From Bacteriovoracaceae bacterium UBA6153 (GTDB taxonomy: Bacteria > Bdellovibrionota > Bacteriovoracia > Bacteriovoracales > Bacteriovoracaceae), in assembly GCA_002428265.1 (NCBI GenBank), contig DIUR01000024.1, positions 1 through 58,076 of the forward strand: a DNA stretch of 58,076 nucleotides, given 5' to 3'. A program made the position numbers and the translations under genes. Shown here piece after piece: positions 25,623-34,333 of this stretch. Numbering within the stretch: position 1 is the stretch's first letter; every line of letters begins with the position of its first letter. The notes under the pieces were generated by a model. The model ran no database searches. It saw only the letters and a program-made list of their open reading frames with translations, and had not been told where the DNA came from.

Positions 25623-27406
25623 TTTTTGGTTTAAATAATGATCAGTTAATATTTATTTGCATTATGATTGGTGCAATCTGGCTGTTCATCTCAGAATACC
25701 TTCGAGTTGATGTTGTAGGAATGCTGATCATTCTCTCACTGGCCATAACCGGATTAATTGATACTAAAGATGCATTCTCTGGTTTTTCAAGCGAGCCGGC
25801 GATTATCCTTGCTGCAGTTTTTGTTTTATCTGCAGGTCTTTCATATACAGGTGTTACTGATCGAATTGGCCAATGGGTAATTAAATTATCCGGCAAAGGA
25901 GAATCCAGAGCTATTTTTGTAATCATGCTTGCTGTTGCAGGTATGTCAGCATTTACTCACCATTTAATGATTACTGCAATGATGCTTCCGATTGTTATGA
26001 AGATTTGTAAAGACGAAGAAGACTTACATGCTTCAAGGCTTCTTATTCCAATGGCCACAGCGGCTTCACTTGGAACAACCATGACGTTAATTGGGGCTCC
26101 TGCATTTTTACTTGCAAATAATGTTTTAAAACGCTCTGGTGAAACACCACTTAGTCTTTTTTCAGTAGGACAAGTTGGGGTGCCACTGGTATTTACTGGA
26201 ATTTTTTTTTGCATTTTAATGAGATGGATTTTACCAAAGCAGTCAGGTGTGGACGATTCAGTTAATCAATATAAATTAACAGATATCACGACAGAATTTT
26301 CTCTTACTGAAGATAGTAAATGGATAGGTAAAACTTTAAGTGAGTTAGTGACAGCAACCAGTAAACAATTTAAATCTGTTGTACTTGAGAGTAAAGATAA
26401 GACCTCTTCTGGCATTCTTGATGTCGATGACACTTTAATTGTAAGAACAACACCAGATGAGCTTGTTTCATACACAGCTGCTGACGGATTGGTTTTGAAG
26501 GCCTTGCATAAATTCAAGGGAGGCAATATTAATGCACACTCTCTTGAAGGCGAAGAAAAACATATATTAAAAGCCGTCATTTCTTCTAAATCTGAATTTG
26601 TTGGAAAAAATGTAATTGAATTAGATTTCTTTCGTCGCTTCGGAGTTGTCGTTATAGGGATATGGAGAAAGTCGGGATGGATTGCCAAAGGTGTTTCTGA
26701 AACAATACTCATGCCAGGAGATACTTTAGTTATCTGGGGGCCAAAAGAAAAACTAGATGACCTCTCTCTTCAACGTGGTTTCTTGATGCTGCTTCCATTC
26801 TATGCAACAGTTACCAAAAGAAGCAAAGCACTGACTGCTTCAACGATTATGTTAATTTCCATTGGGATCGCTGCAACTGGATTGCTCCCAGCTTATATTG
26901 CGTTTGTATCTGGTGCAGTTGCTATGATTCTTACTAAATGTGTTGATATCGAAAAAGCTTACTCATCAATTGAAACAAAAATCTTTGTAATGATTGCCGG
27001 AGTTATTCCGCTAGGGATAGCGATGGAAAAAACTGGTGTTGATAAACTCATTGCAGACCAGATCGTGAATTATACTGGCGGTTGGCAGCCATTTGCTATG
27101 TTAATGGTTTTTTTCTGGATCTCAGCGCTCCTTACTCAAATTATGTCTGACTCAGCAACCACAGTTCTTCTTGCACCGATTGCAGTTTCATTTGCAAAAT
27201 CAGCAGGGATTTCTCCAACTGCTTCTGTTATTTGTGTCACCATCGGAGCAGTCGCATCTTTCTTAACTCCTATCGGCCATCACGGAAATCTTTTGATTCT
27301 GAGTCCTGGTGGATATAAGTTTAATGATTTTCTAAAAATTGGATTACCACTCACCGTTATTCTTTCTTTGATCACTTGCTATTTATCGTTGATGATTTGG
27401 CGATAA
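25619..27406 (+). CDS. SLC13/DASS-type permease with two TrkA_C domains
   Basis: A 595-residue transporter of the SLC13 (divalent anion:sodium symporter) type. Its N-terminal membrane half includes KDAFSGFSSEPAIILAAVFV and AFTHHLMITAMMLPI. Two soluble TrkA_C (RCK_C) modules follow (about residues 220-285 and 310-380; the latter has MPGDTLVIWGPKEKLDDL). The C-terminal membrane half has QIMSDSATTVLLAPIAVSFA, equivalent to the SNT Na+/anion site, and LTPIGHHGNLLI. Proteins with this layout (YfbS-like) move sulfate, carboxylates or similar anions. Coupling to an MscS channel suggests an osmotic or ion-homeostasis operon. Confidence 0.9.
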   Translation: MIFGLNNDQLIFICIMIGAIWLFISEYLRVDVVGMLIILSLAITGLIDTKDAFSGFSSEPAIILAAVFVLSAGLSYTGVTDRIGQWVIKLSGKGESRAIFVIMLAVAGMSAFTHHLMITAMMLPIVMKICKDEEDLHASRLLIPMATAASLGTTMTLIGAPAFLLANNVLKRSGETPLSLFSVGQVGVPLVFTGIFFCILMRWILPKQSGVDDSVNQYKLTDITTEFSLTEDSKWIGKTLSELVTATSKQFKSVVLESKDKTSSGILDVDDTLIVRTTPDELVSYTAADGLVLKALHKFKGGNINAHSLEGEEKHILKAVISSKSEFVGKNVIELDFFRRFGVVVIGIWRKSGWIAKGVSETILMPGDTLVIWGPKEKLDDLSLQRGFLMLLPFYATVTKRSKALTASTIMLISIGIAATGLLPAYIAFVSGAVAMILTKCVDIEKAYSSIETKIFVMIAGVIPLGIAMEKTGVDKLIADQIVNYTGGWQPFAMLMVFFWISALLTQIMSDSATTVLLAPIAVSFAKSAGISPTASVICVTIGAVASFLTPIGHHGNLLILSPGGYKFNDFLKIGLPLTVILSLITCYLSLMIWR

Positions 27407-27487
27407 AAATAACGCGGTGATGTTGTGGAATGAATGGGTGCCAGTGTGGCACTAGACCGACTTTTACGTTCAAGTAATTCTATTCGC

Positions 27488-27515
27488 TTGACGCGAGCGC
27501 TTTGTGAAAAATAAT
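27488..27515 (+). promoter_or_regulatory. Candidate promoter of the Cys-rich repeat protein gene
   Basis: TTGACG (27488-27493) and AATAAT (27510-27515) are separated by 16 bases, about 60 bases before the ATG at 27575, a good sigma70-like fit. The untranslated leader ends in a G run (CGGGGGGGA) that acts as ribosome binding site. Confidence 0.5.
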
Positions 27516-27574
27516 TGGCCACACGTTTGCTCTACAGCCCCTGCTCACTAAAAACTTATCTCGGGGGGGATAAA

Positions 27575-29287
27575 ATGAACCGGTTAATGAAGGCAATTCT
27601 ATTTTGCTGTCTCATCACACAATCTAATGTCAGTTACGCTGAAACTTCACAAAAAATTGTTTTTCAAGATCAGAGTGTTGAAAACTTCAATTTAGAAAAT
27701 TTTTTAAAAGAAATTAAATATGTTGATGAAGAAGTTAAAGATACTTGTGTAAAGAAAGTTCCCTACCAAGAAAACGTTTGTAAAGATGTTACAAAATATA
27801 AAAAAGAATGTGCCATTGTTCCAGCTCACGAAGAATGTAAGCAAGTTAATTTTCCTATCTGTCATACAAAAACTGAGATGGTTGAGGAGTGCTACAATCT
27901 TCCGAGCCGTCAGCAGTGTTCAACTGTCAGTGTCCCAGTTTGTAAATATGAAACTAAATATGACAACGTTTGTAACACAACACCTTCTCGTCAGGAGTGT
28001 CGTCCAGTTACAGAACAATCATGCAGAGTTGAAACAAGATATACAAATGAATGTAGAACTGTGCCTGGTGAAAATCAGTGTCGCGTAGTTGTCCGTTACC
28101 GCAATGAATGCTCTCAAGTTCCAGGTGGACAACAATGTCGTACGATTCCGGGAGAAGTTCAGTGTTCAATAGTGAACGGTGAGAATCGTTGTACAAAAAT
28201 TCCTCCGCGCCAGGAGTGTACTAATGCTCCTTCACGTCAGGAGTGCCGTCAGGTTCCGTATGAAGAAAGAGAGTGTTCTCAAGGACCTTCTCGTCAAGAG
28301 TGTCGTCAAGTTCCAAAAGAAGAAAGAGTTTGTGAAAACCACACGCGCCAAGAGTGTAGAACTATTCCAGGTGAATACCAATGTCAGCAGGTTCCAAGAC
28401 AAGAGCAAGTTTGTAGAAATGAAAGTCAGCAACAATGCCAAACAATTCCTGGTGATGAAGTTTGTAGAGACGTTCCAAGAGATCGTGAAGTATGCGTAGA
28501 TAACTACAAAAAAATCTGTGAAAACATTCCAGCAAAAGAAGTCTGTAAAGATGTTCCTTACGTTGAGAAAGTTTGTAAGATGGAAACAAAATACAAAGAA
28601 GAAAAGTATGAATGTACAAAAGTAGTGAAAGTTCCAAAGGAAACATTACTAAAAACTCACAGAGCTAGTGTTGCCGTAGAGTTTAGTGCTCTATCAAAAA
28701 TTCTTGGGCCTACATTTACATTCAACCTTGATACAAAAGGAAATGTGAGTGTTGCTTCGAAAAAAGCTAACCAGGAAGATCATTGGAGTACGGATTCAAG
28801 TGTGGCCATGGCCTTTGTTAAAAAAGAAGTAAAAGCTGATGATCGTGGAGAGATCAACGATATTAATGCAAAATTCAAAATTCTTCTTTTAAATAAAAAC
28901 GAGTTCATGGGTTACCTGAATACTCCTGAGAGGCTAGATGGAGAACTAAGTAAGTATTCATTCTCTTTCAAGTTAAAAGGTAAACTTGATTCTAAGAGAA
29001 CTGCTCTGGCGATGAAGATTACAAAGAAAGAAAAAGTTGAAATGGATAAAAAAGTTAGCAAAGGAAATATTAAGTACCAATATATTGCTAATGAAAATGT
29101 CACTAAAGTAACTGTTGATCTAAAAAGTGAAGGGGCTAAGATTGGAAGCATCTTCACCGGAGAGACGACGCAGTTCAGAGTTATTTTAAGTTTTTCTCAA
29201 GACTATAGTGATGCGGGCGAAGCGCAATTGACGACGATTAGCAATCCAGTCTTTAATGGCTGGGGAGATTTCACTCTCACAAGATAA
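27575..29287 (+). CDS. Secreted Cys-rich repeat protein (32 Cys in tandem short repeats)
   Basis: The start is ATG 27575 after GGGGGGGA; the 570-residue product has a signal peptide (AILFCCLITQSNVSYA). Residues about 58 to 350 are a tandem array of short units averaging 9 residues, [EQV]-C-[RK]-x-[VI]-P-x3-[EQ] (for example RQECRQVP, GEYQCQQVP, KEVCKDVP), with 32 Cys by count. The spacing alternates regularly, as expected for a long ladder of disulfide-linked beta strands. The C-terminal 220 residues are Cys-free, Lys-rich and strand-forming. No named family is recognised. An extracellular fibre, adhesin or envelope scaffold is plausible. A strong terminator follows, so it is a single-gene unit. 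Confidence 0.82.
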   Translation: MNRLMKAILFCCLITQSNVSYAETSQKIVFQDQSVENFNLENFLKEIKYVDEEVKDTCVKKVPYQENVCKDVTKYKKECAIVPAHEECKQVNFPICHTKTEMVEECYNLPSRQQCSTVSVPVCKYETKYDNVCNTTPSRQECRPVTEQSCRVETRYTNECRTVPGENQCRVVVRYRNECSQVPGGQQCRTIPGEVQCSIVNGENRCTKIPPRQECTNAPSRQECRQVPYEERECSQGPSRQECRQVPKEERVCENHTRQECRTIPGEYQCQQVPRQEQVCRNESQQQCQTIPGDEVCRDVPRDREVCVDNYKKICENIPAKEVCKDVPYVEKVCKMETKYKEEKYECTKVVKVPKETLLKTHRASVAVEFSALSKILGPTFTFNLDTKGNVSVASKKANQEDHWSTDSSVAMAFVKKEVKADDRGEINDINAKFKILLLNKNEFMGYLNTPERLDGELSKYSFSFKLKGKLDSKRTALAMKITKKEKVEMDKKVSKGNIKYQYIANENVTKVTVDLKSEGAKIGSIFTGETTQFRVILSFSQDYSDAGEAQLTTISNPVFNGWGDFTLTR

Positions 29288-29296
29288 TGATGATTA

Positions 29297-29327
29297 GAAG
29301 GACCAGCTTAGGCTGGTCCTTTTATTT
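29297..29327 (+). terminator. Rho-independent terminator after the Cys-rich gene
   Basis: AAGGACCAGC (29297-29306), loop TTAG and GCTGGTCCTT (29311-29320) form a perfect 10-bp stem followed by TTATTTATT. Confidence 0.9.
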
Positions 29328-29423
29328 ATTACCTGACTAATTAAGACCATCAAAAAAACCACCAAAAAATTTCAAAATTGTTTAAACTATTTGTACACAT
29401 AAAAATTTTCAAAGGAATGAATC

Positions 29424-29714
29424 ATGCAAATGGAAAGAAACACAATCATTGAATACTTAAGATCAACAGAAGGATCAGATTTCGATCCAGAAGTTATGGG
29501 TTATTCACTGATGGATCTTATCGACACATTAATTGATAAAGTAACAGAGACAGAATTAGATTATTCTATTCTTTCAACTGCATTCATTAACAAAGTTCAC
29601 CCAGATCGTTTTGACCAATTCCATGATGCGGTTATGAGCCAATACGAAACTATCACGACAGGTCAGGAAATCCCTGAGCCAGTTTTAGATAGAATTGCTT
29701 CTCAATACAGATAA
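29424..29714 (+). CDS. Small acidic protein, unknown function
   Basis: A 96-residue cytoplasmic protein without signal peptide or membrane segment, acidic and mainly helical (for example DLIDTLIDKVTETELDYSI and DRFDQFHDAVMSQYETI). The ATG at 29424 follows AAAGGAATGAATC. I do not recognise the family. It is bracketed by its own terminators at both ends, so it is an independent, probably well-expressed monocistron. Confidence 0.75.
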   Translation: MQMERNTIIEYLRSTEGSDFDPEVMGYSLMDLIDTLIDKVTETELDYSILSTAFINKVHPDRFDQFHDAVMSQYETITTGQEIPEPVLDRIASQYR

Positions 29715-29724
29715 TAGACAAAGG

Positions 29725-29752
29725 GCCCGGGGTTGTCCCCGGGCTTTTTTTT
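29725..29752 (+). terminator. Rho-independent terminator
   Basis: GCCCGGGG (29725-29732), loop TTGT and CCCCGGGC (29737-29744) are followed by eight T residues. Confidence 0.95.
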
Positions 29753-29860
29753 GCCCAAAATCGTGAACTTTTTTCATCATCATTCTTAACAGAACTTGAA
29801 TATCCATAATGTTTATTAGAAGATTGTTAGCTAACCAAAATCATTACTGGGGCGATTTCT

Positions 29861-30442
29861 ATGAACAATATTTTTAAACTAACGCTTTTGTCACTTTGTT
29901 TGCCGCTGGCCCTTGCCCAGGCCGCTGACCATTCAATTGTAACGAAAACAAGCTTTGCAGTATCAACGGCCAGCGCTTCTGAAAGATTTGAAGATACAGT
30001 TTTAACGACTGAAGGATTTTTAAAAAGATTTGATCCATCTGGAGTTGAAATTAAAAAAAAGGTGATCAACGGAAATGCTTTTGAATACCTGGTTGTTAAA
30101 AAATTTCTTGGAATTGCTAAAGAAGTTGAAATGATCGGAACAATGAATTTTGAACGTACAACAAATGGGTGTAGCAATAACGAAACTGCTTATCTTGGAA
30201 CAATTGACTTTACTGGGTCTCAACCAATCATTACTGACAACATCGAAAATTTCACACTTCTTCTGTGTTCAACTGAAAAATCTAAAAACTCTTTAAGTGT
30301 AAAAGTAAGAAGTACTCTTTATTACAAAGGCGAGAAGCTTGGATTTATTGTTGAGAAGTTTGTGACGAGTGTAATAAAAGATCAGGTTGAAGCGATCATT
30401 TCGGCCATTAAAGCGGAAGCACAATCAGCTAGAAAAATTTAA
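29861..30442 (+). CDS. Exported protein, unknown function
   Basis: A 193-residue protein with a clear signal peptide (KLTLLSLCLPLALAQAA). The mature part alternates strand-like segments (FEYLVVKKFLGIAKEVEM, TAYLGTIDFTGSQPIIT, SLSVKVRSTLYYKGEKLG) with two Cys (NGCSN, LLLCST) that could pair. This looks like a single beta-rich periplasmic domain with a C-terminal helix (VEAIISAIKAEAQSA). No family is recognised. The ATG follows GGGGCGATTTCT, a weak site. It ends at a bidirectional hairpin terminator. Confidence 0.75.
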   Translation: MNNIFKLTLLSLCLPLALAQAADHSIVTKTSFAVSTASASERFEDTVLTTEGFLKRFDPSGVEIKKKVINGNAFEYLVVKKFLGIAKEVEMIGTMNFERTTNGCSNNETAYLGTIDFTGSQPIITDNIENFTLLLCSTEKSKNSLSVKVRSTLYYKGEKLGFIVEKFVTSVIKDQVEAIISAIKAEAQSARKI

Positions 30443-30450
30443 TAAAAAAA

Positions 30451-30477
30451 GCCCACTTTGAAAGTGGGCTTTTTTTT
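30451..30477 (+). terminator. Rho-independent terminator
   Basis: GCCCACTTTGAAAGTGGGC (30451-30469) is a near-complete palindrome with an A run before it and an eight-T run after it, so it could stop transcription from both sides. Confidence 0.92.
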
Positions 30478-30508
30478 ATCAATTTTATAGAGCCTAGACA
30501 AACTTCAT

Positions 30509-30904
30509 TTGGGAGACAACAATATAACCATCATAAATGGGGTTCATGTGGCCGAAGAAAACAACGTCATTCTCTTAGAATTAAAGCGTCTTGCGACCGA
30601 GTGTAGAATGCACTCAAAAGGCAGCCGCCCTCATTTGTCGTTAATGAGAATGGCCAACTCTCTTGAGTCTCTTTCTAAATCTATTGATACAACTTCAGTG
30701 ACGTCTAAGAACCCTTTAACGGCCAGAGAGAGGGAAGTCCTCTTTCATGTTTCTCAAGGCTTTACCAATAGAGAAATCGCTTCGGCCTTTAATATCTCTG
30801 AAAAAACCATAGAGTTTCACCTAAAATCGATTTTTACTAAGACAGACGCCAACACCAGAACAGAATCAGTAAAAAATGCCCTTAATAATAAGTGGTTAAG
30901 TTAA
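30509..30904 (+). CDS. LuxR-type helix-turn-helix regulator
   Basis: The C-terminal half carries LTAREREVLFHVSQGFTNRE and then IASAFNISEKTIEFHLKSIF, a complete LuxR/GerE DNA-binding domain. The N-terminal part is a short helical segment, not a receiver domain, so it is a single-domain regulator. The start is unclear. TTG 30509 has no ribosome binding site, and GTG 30548, behind GGGG, would give a 118-residue protein. A 22-base inverted repeat begins at its stop codon. Target genes are unknown. Confidence 0.82.
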   Translation: MGDNNITIINGVHVAEENNVILLELKRLATECRMHSKGSRPHLSLMRMANSLESLSKSIDTTSVTSKNPLTAREREVLFHVSQGFTNREIASAFNISEKTIEFHLKSIFTKTDANTRTESVKNALNNKWLS

Positions 30905-30924
30905 CCTAGGGAAGTCCCTAGGTT
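30903..30924. repeat. 22-base inverted repeat (AACCTAGGGA-AG-TCCCTAGGTT)
   Basis: Perfect 10-bp arms with a 2-base centre start right at the stop of the LuxR-type gene. There is no T run after it, so it is a poor intrinsic terminator. A regulator binding site for the gene at 30973 (48 bases away) is an alternative. Confidence 0.6.
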
Positions 30925-30972
30925 CATAAAATCTCGGCTTCGTTTAGACTTTATCTAAGCGAGGAAATCATT

Positions 30973-31917
30973 ATGGCGAAAGCAAAAACAAACTCTAGTT
31001 CACTTAAAGCAGTTTTAGGACCTCTTTGGAATGTGTTTTCAAAAGACACTTGTTGGGAAATTATTATCGATTCATTTGAAGATGTTCACAGTGCAAATAA
31101 TTCTGGAATTAAAGCAGAGAAGATTTTTAAGACGAGTAAAGATTTAGATCTTCTTGTAAGCAGGCTTTTAAAATTTTCTAAGAAAAAGATAATCGAAGGA
31201 CAGTATTCTTATTTTTTCAAGCTTGATGATTACACGAGAGTGAATATTGTATTGCCGCCAGTTGCAGCGAAGGGACCAAGTGTGGTTATTGGTAAACTTC
31301 CTTTAAAAGAAGTTACGTTTGACGATTTAGTTAAGTGGCAAGCGCTTACTGATGAAGGTGTTGAAGTTATCAAAAAAATTCTCAACAGTCAGAAGGGTTT
31401 TCTTGTTACTGGAAATATGGGATCAGGGAAAACAACTCTATTAAATACACTTATTAACAATCTTCCAGAAATGCATAGGGTGGTAACTCTTGAGAGGATG
31501 CCTGACCTGGTTATTAAAAGACCTCTTTTATGTCGACTGCATTCGCAGACTCAAAAAGCAACAGAGATGATTGAACTTATCGAAGTAGCGGAAAGATTGA
31601 GAGCTGACTTTTTGGTTCTTTCGGAATGCGTGGGGCCTGAAGTCGGACCGTTTGTTAATATGATTAGAAATAACTGCACAGGAATCGCCTTAGCATCAGG
31701 GGAGAGTTTAGTTGATGCAGTAAAAAGAGTAACGACGATGACGGTGCTTTCATCGGATGGGTTTTCGATTGAAGAAGCAAACTATGCACTAGCGCAGGCA
31801 TTCTCTTATGTTATTTATCAGGAGAAACGAGCTGATGGGACGAGGGTAGTGTCTTCGATCTGTGAGACTAGATATGAAGGTGGAGAGTTGAAGTTGAAAG
31901 TGATTTATAAGGCCTAG
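30973..31917 (+). CDS. Orphan CpaF/VirB11-like secretion ATPase
   Basis: A 314-residue protein with an N-terminal domain containing YSYFFKLDDYTRVNIVLPPV and a C-terminal RecA-like domain with GFLVTGNMGSGKTTLLNTLI (Walker A) and VTLERMPDL. The segment FLVLSECVGPEVGPFVNMI corresponds to the Asp/Glu and Walker B boxes of the CpaF family (normally E-x-RGPEA). The usual His-box T-x-HA is replaced by ALASGES, a sign of divergence. CpaF ATPases power Tad/Flp pili or type IV secretion, but no pilus or secretion gene is adjacent, so this may be an orphan with another motor role. GAGG lies before the ATG. Confidence 0.82.
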   Translation: MAKAKTNSSSLKAVLGPLWNVFSKDTCWEIIIDSFEDVHSANNSGIKAEKIFKTSKDLDLLVSRLLKFSKKKIIEGQYSYFFKLDDYTRVNIVLPPVAAKGPSVVIGKLPLKEVTFDDLVKWQALTDEGVEVIKKILNSQKGFLVTGNMGSGKTTLLNTLINNLPEMHRVVTLERMPDLVIKRPLLCRLHSQTQKATEMIELIEVAERLRADFLVLSECVGPEVGPFVNMIRNNCTGIALASGESLVDAVKRVTTMTVLSSDGFSIEEANYALAQAFSYVIYQEKRADGTRVVSSICETRYEGGELKLKVIYKA

Positions 31918-32021
31918 TTTAATTATATTGGTGGTTTGAAGGCTCATTCTTAAGCCTCAAACTGCCGTAATTTCATGTTATTATATAATAGTAAAAACCG
32001 ATAAAGAAATATTGGAGTTTT

Positions 32022-32798
32022 ATGAAATATATATTTCCTGCCAAAAGTTATAACGTAGCTTTCAATTTTTTCAGCTATGTACCAAACTACAGTTTTTCAG
32101 ATTTTTGCAAAAAGAAAGATGTAGTATTAGATGAAGACCAATTATTAAAAATTGTTAACTACAATAACAAATATTGCCTGATATATTTTTCTATTAATGA
32201 GATCTCTGGATATTTTAGTATAAAAAATACTCCTGAAATTATGGCATTAAATTACCCTATAGAGTTCGAGGATAAGAAATCAATTAAGCTGAAAGTTTTT
32301 CTTGATGCAGTAGCTACGATTCTTCATTGGAGATCTCCACTTTACGCAGTACTGCTTTTTTCAATTCTTTATACTTATTTGTTTATCTTTTTTAGGTTTG
32401 ATATTTTTCCTGAGCTTAAAAAAATTGGCCATTACGTAAGTGAATATTGCAATAGGGAATGTGTAAATTATTTTGTAAAGCCTTGGGTCGTTCTTATATT
32501 TAGGTCTTTAAACTGGCTTGGAATTATAGGAATTGTACTAGCTTATTTAATTTATTTTAAAAAGAATGTTAAAAATAATATAAGAGTTATGGCGATTAAT
32601 TGTTCTTGCATAACTTTTTTAATGTTTTCATCATATAATTTGAGCTTAGATATTTATAAGGGAGTTAAAGGTAATAATTTAAAAAGAATTCAAATAGGTC
32701 GCAAACTTATTCATAACCCTAAGTATTTTGATAATCCAGTAGAACGTAAAGTCGCTTCAGAAATTCTTGGAAGAGATCTTACTAACAGTAAAAAATAA
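32022..32798 (+). CDS. Membrane protein, unknown function
   Basis: A 258-residue protein with a soluble N-terminal region of about 95 residues and about three to four membrane helices (AVLLFSILYTYLFIFF, WVVLIFRSLNWLGIIGIVLAY, INCSCITFLMFSSY), then a basic tail. The ATG follows ATTGGAGTTTT. Base use is very AT-rich and Asn/Lys/Ile-heavy, more so than the neighbours, so recent acquisition is possible. I do not recognise the family. It ends in a hairpin shared with the convergent GH25 gene. Confidence 0.65.
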   Translation: MKYIFPAKSYNVAFNFFSYVPNYSFSDFCKKKDVVLDEDQLLKIVNYNNKYCLIYFSINEISGYFSIKNTPEIMALNYPIEFEDKKSIKLKVFLDAVATILHWRSPLYAVLLFSILYTYLFIFFRFDIFPELKKIGHYVSEYCNRECVNYFVKPWVVLIFRSLNWLGIIGIVLAYLIYFKKNVKNNIRVMAINCSCITFLMFSSYNLSLDIYKGVKGNNLKRIQIGRKLIHNPKYFDNPVERKVASEILGRDLTNSKK

Positions 32799-32799
32799 A

Positions 32800-32823
32800 A
32801 AGCCCCAAATTTCTTCAGGGCTT
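32800..32823 (-). terminator. Terminator for the GH25 lipoprotein gene
   Basis: On the minus strand AAGCCC and GGGCTT form a stem around a 12-base loop and are followed by TTTTATTTTTT, a good U tail. On the plus strand the T run is missing, so it acts mainly for the minus-strand gene. Confidence 0.7.
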
Positions 32824-32835
32824 CTTGTGAATTAT

Positions 32836-33759
32836 CTAATCATTATGCCATTTCGAAGCTAAGTCTCTCGCACTTCCATTAAACACGTTCACATCCATAT
32901 CAGCTTTCGTTCCAGGAACGTTGTAAAGGCATGATCCAGTCGTTGTACAGTTAATCTCGCTAGAGAACTGCCACAAGAAATAGTTTGGCCAGATGGCCGC
33001 AGGAAAGTCTGTAACGTTAGCTTTAAATCTCGCATACCAAAGTTTTGATTGCTGAAATAACGGGTGATTTTTAACTTTTTGATTCAGAAGCACTGTTGTT
33101 GAATGATTTGCATACACAGTAGGAATTTTTCCCGTTTTTTCATAAACGTATTCCATAAAGACGATGGCTTCAGGAATACTCATAAAGCTTCCAGAGTTTG
33201 TAGTATCTTCAAGGTCCAGAATCATAAGTGTGTCTGGATCATCTTGAACTAGTGAGAGAAAAAAATCAGCTTGAGCGATTGTATTTCCTGGTCTTCCTAA
33301 GTGATAAGCTCCCCAAAGGTATCCGCGCTCAAGTGCAATTTTTCTGCGTGCCTTATATTGAGTATCAACTTTCATTCCAATACTAGATCTGTGGATAACT
33401 CCGACAACCTTTGTATCAGTGGCCATTTTATTCCAGTCAATTGAGTTACCTTCGTAAGCATCAATAACAATCGATGTATGAGATTTATCCCATGGACGAT
33501 TGAACGAACTCATATCTGTTTCATCAATAGGTGGTTTTGGGTCTGTTGGTTGAGTCGGCTCTGTGGGCTCGCTTGGTTGTGTTGGTGTCGTCGTATCATC
33601 ACCAGAACACTTTGCAGATGCATCTGTTGCAAGACTGTTTTGTGAAGTTGTGCTTGTTCCAGTATCTGATTTTTTGGCGCAAGGGTCTTCTTTCACACAA
33701 GAGAGCGCAAAAAGAGTTATAAAAAGAACTAAAAGTTTTGATGTATGTGTTGTTTTCAT
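32836..33759 (-). CDS. GH25-family lysozyme (muramidase) lipoprotein
   Basis: The 307-residue protein has a lipoprotein signal ending FALSC (Cys21) and a Thr/Pro/Glu linker (EPTEPTQPTDPKPPIDET). A glycoside hydrolase family 25 domain follows: VIDAYEGNSIDWNKM, GVIHRSSIGMKVD, GYLWGAYHLGRPGN, the catalytic TLMILDLEDT (D-x-E), ANHSTTVLL, LWYARF and the closing LWQFSSE and DMDVNVFNGS. GH25 enzymes cut the MurNAc-GlcNAc bond. Membrane anchoring would place it at the cell surface. In a predator this could act on prey wall, or it may serve self-remodelling. It is a single-gene unit. Confidence 0.93.
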   Translation of the reverse strand: MKTTHTSKLLVLFITLFALSCVKEDPCAKKSDTGTSTTSQNSLATDASAKCSGDDTTTPTQPSEPTEPTQPTDPKPPIDETDMSSFNRPWDKSHTSIVIDAYEGNSIDWNKMATDTKVVGVIHRSSIGMKVDTQYKARRKIALERGYLWGAYHLGRPGNTIAQADFFLSLVQDDPDTLMILDLEDTTNSGSFMSIPEAIVFMEYVYEKTGKIPTVYANHSTTVLLNQKVKNHPLFQQSKLWYARFKANVTDFPAAIWPNYFLWQFSSEINCTTTGSCLYNVPGTKADMDVNVFNGSARDLASKWHND

Positions 33760-33903
33760 AACAGCTATATCGGTAGGGGCAGTGAGAACATTATTTTTTT
33801 AGATTGGACTTTCTTACTCGGAAATCACCAATGGAATTAGTGTAGAGTTTGTACAATTCGAGAGGAAAAAATAAGAGCGCAAAGTCCTTGATTTCATACC
33901 TGT

Positions 33904-33931
33904 TTGACAACTTTTATTGATATGTTATATT
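33904..33931 (+). promoter_or_regulatory. Promoter of the ArsR-AHSA1 operon
   Basis: TTGACA (33904-33909) and TATATT (33926-33931) with 16-base spacing give a strong sigma70-type promoter. The predicted start lies just before the operator palindrome. Confidence 0.72.
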
Positions 33932-33940
33932 AAACCTTGT

Positions 33941-33952
33941 GGTTAATTAACC
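33941..33952. promoter_or_regulatory. 12-bp palindrome, probable ArsR-family operator
   Basis: GGTTAATTAACC is a perfect palindrome between the promoter and the ATG at 33965. It is the right size and place for autorepression by the dimeric regulator encoded next. Confidence 0.7.
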
Positions 33953-33964
33953 GATAGGTAAAAT

Positions 33965-34333
33965 ATGGATCAAGATAAACTAAGTTTAACGTTTTCAGCC
34001 TTGGGTGACCCAACTAGAAGGGCAATCTTGGTGCGTCTTTCTATGGGGGAAGCAAGCGTTTCTGAACTTGCAAAACCTTTCATGAAAGAGATGAGTGCAC
34101 CGGCCATCACAAAACATTTAAAAGTTCTTGAGAAAGCAGGTCTCATTACAAAGAGTCGTGAAGCCCAATGGCGTCAGTGTAAAATAAACGGCGAGCCTCT
34201 AAGAGAAGTTTCAGACTGGATAGAGCACTACAGAGTTTTTTGGGAAGAAAGTTTCGATAGACTTGATGAATATTTAAAAACGATGACAACTAAAACCACT
34301 AAGAAGGGGAAGAAAAATGTCCGCAAAAAATAA
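33965..34333 (+). CDS. ArsR-family winged-helix regulator (SdpR-like)
   Basis: The 122-residue protein has the ArsR fold: FSALGDPTRRAILVRLSMGE, VSELAKPF, and the recognition helix region SAPAITKHLKVLEKAGLITK, then a wing (REAQWRQCKING). No metal-binding Cys motif is present in the recognition helix, so a non-metal, autorepressor type (SdpR-like) is likely. The C-terminal helix EHYRVFWEESFDRLDEYL is typical of ArsR proteins paired with AHSA1 genes. It overlaps the next gene by 17 bases and has a palindromic operator upstream. Confidence 0.93.
   Translation: MDQDKLSLTFSALGDPTRRAILVRLSMGEASVSELAKPFMKEMSAPAITKHLKVLEKAGLITKSREAQWRQCKINGEPLREVSDWIEHYRVFWEESFDRLDEYLKTMTTKTTKKGKKNVRKK

Noticed and set aside
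27786..28646. Several open frames on both strands within the Cys-rich gene
   Set aside because: They are shadows caused by the repeated codons (CGTCAGGAG and similar) of the repeat array.
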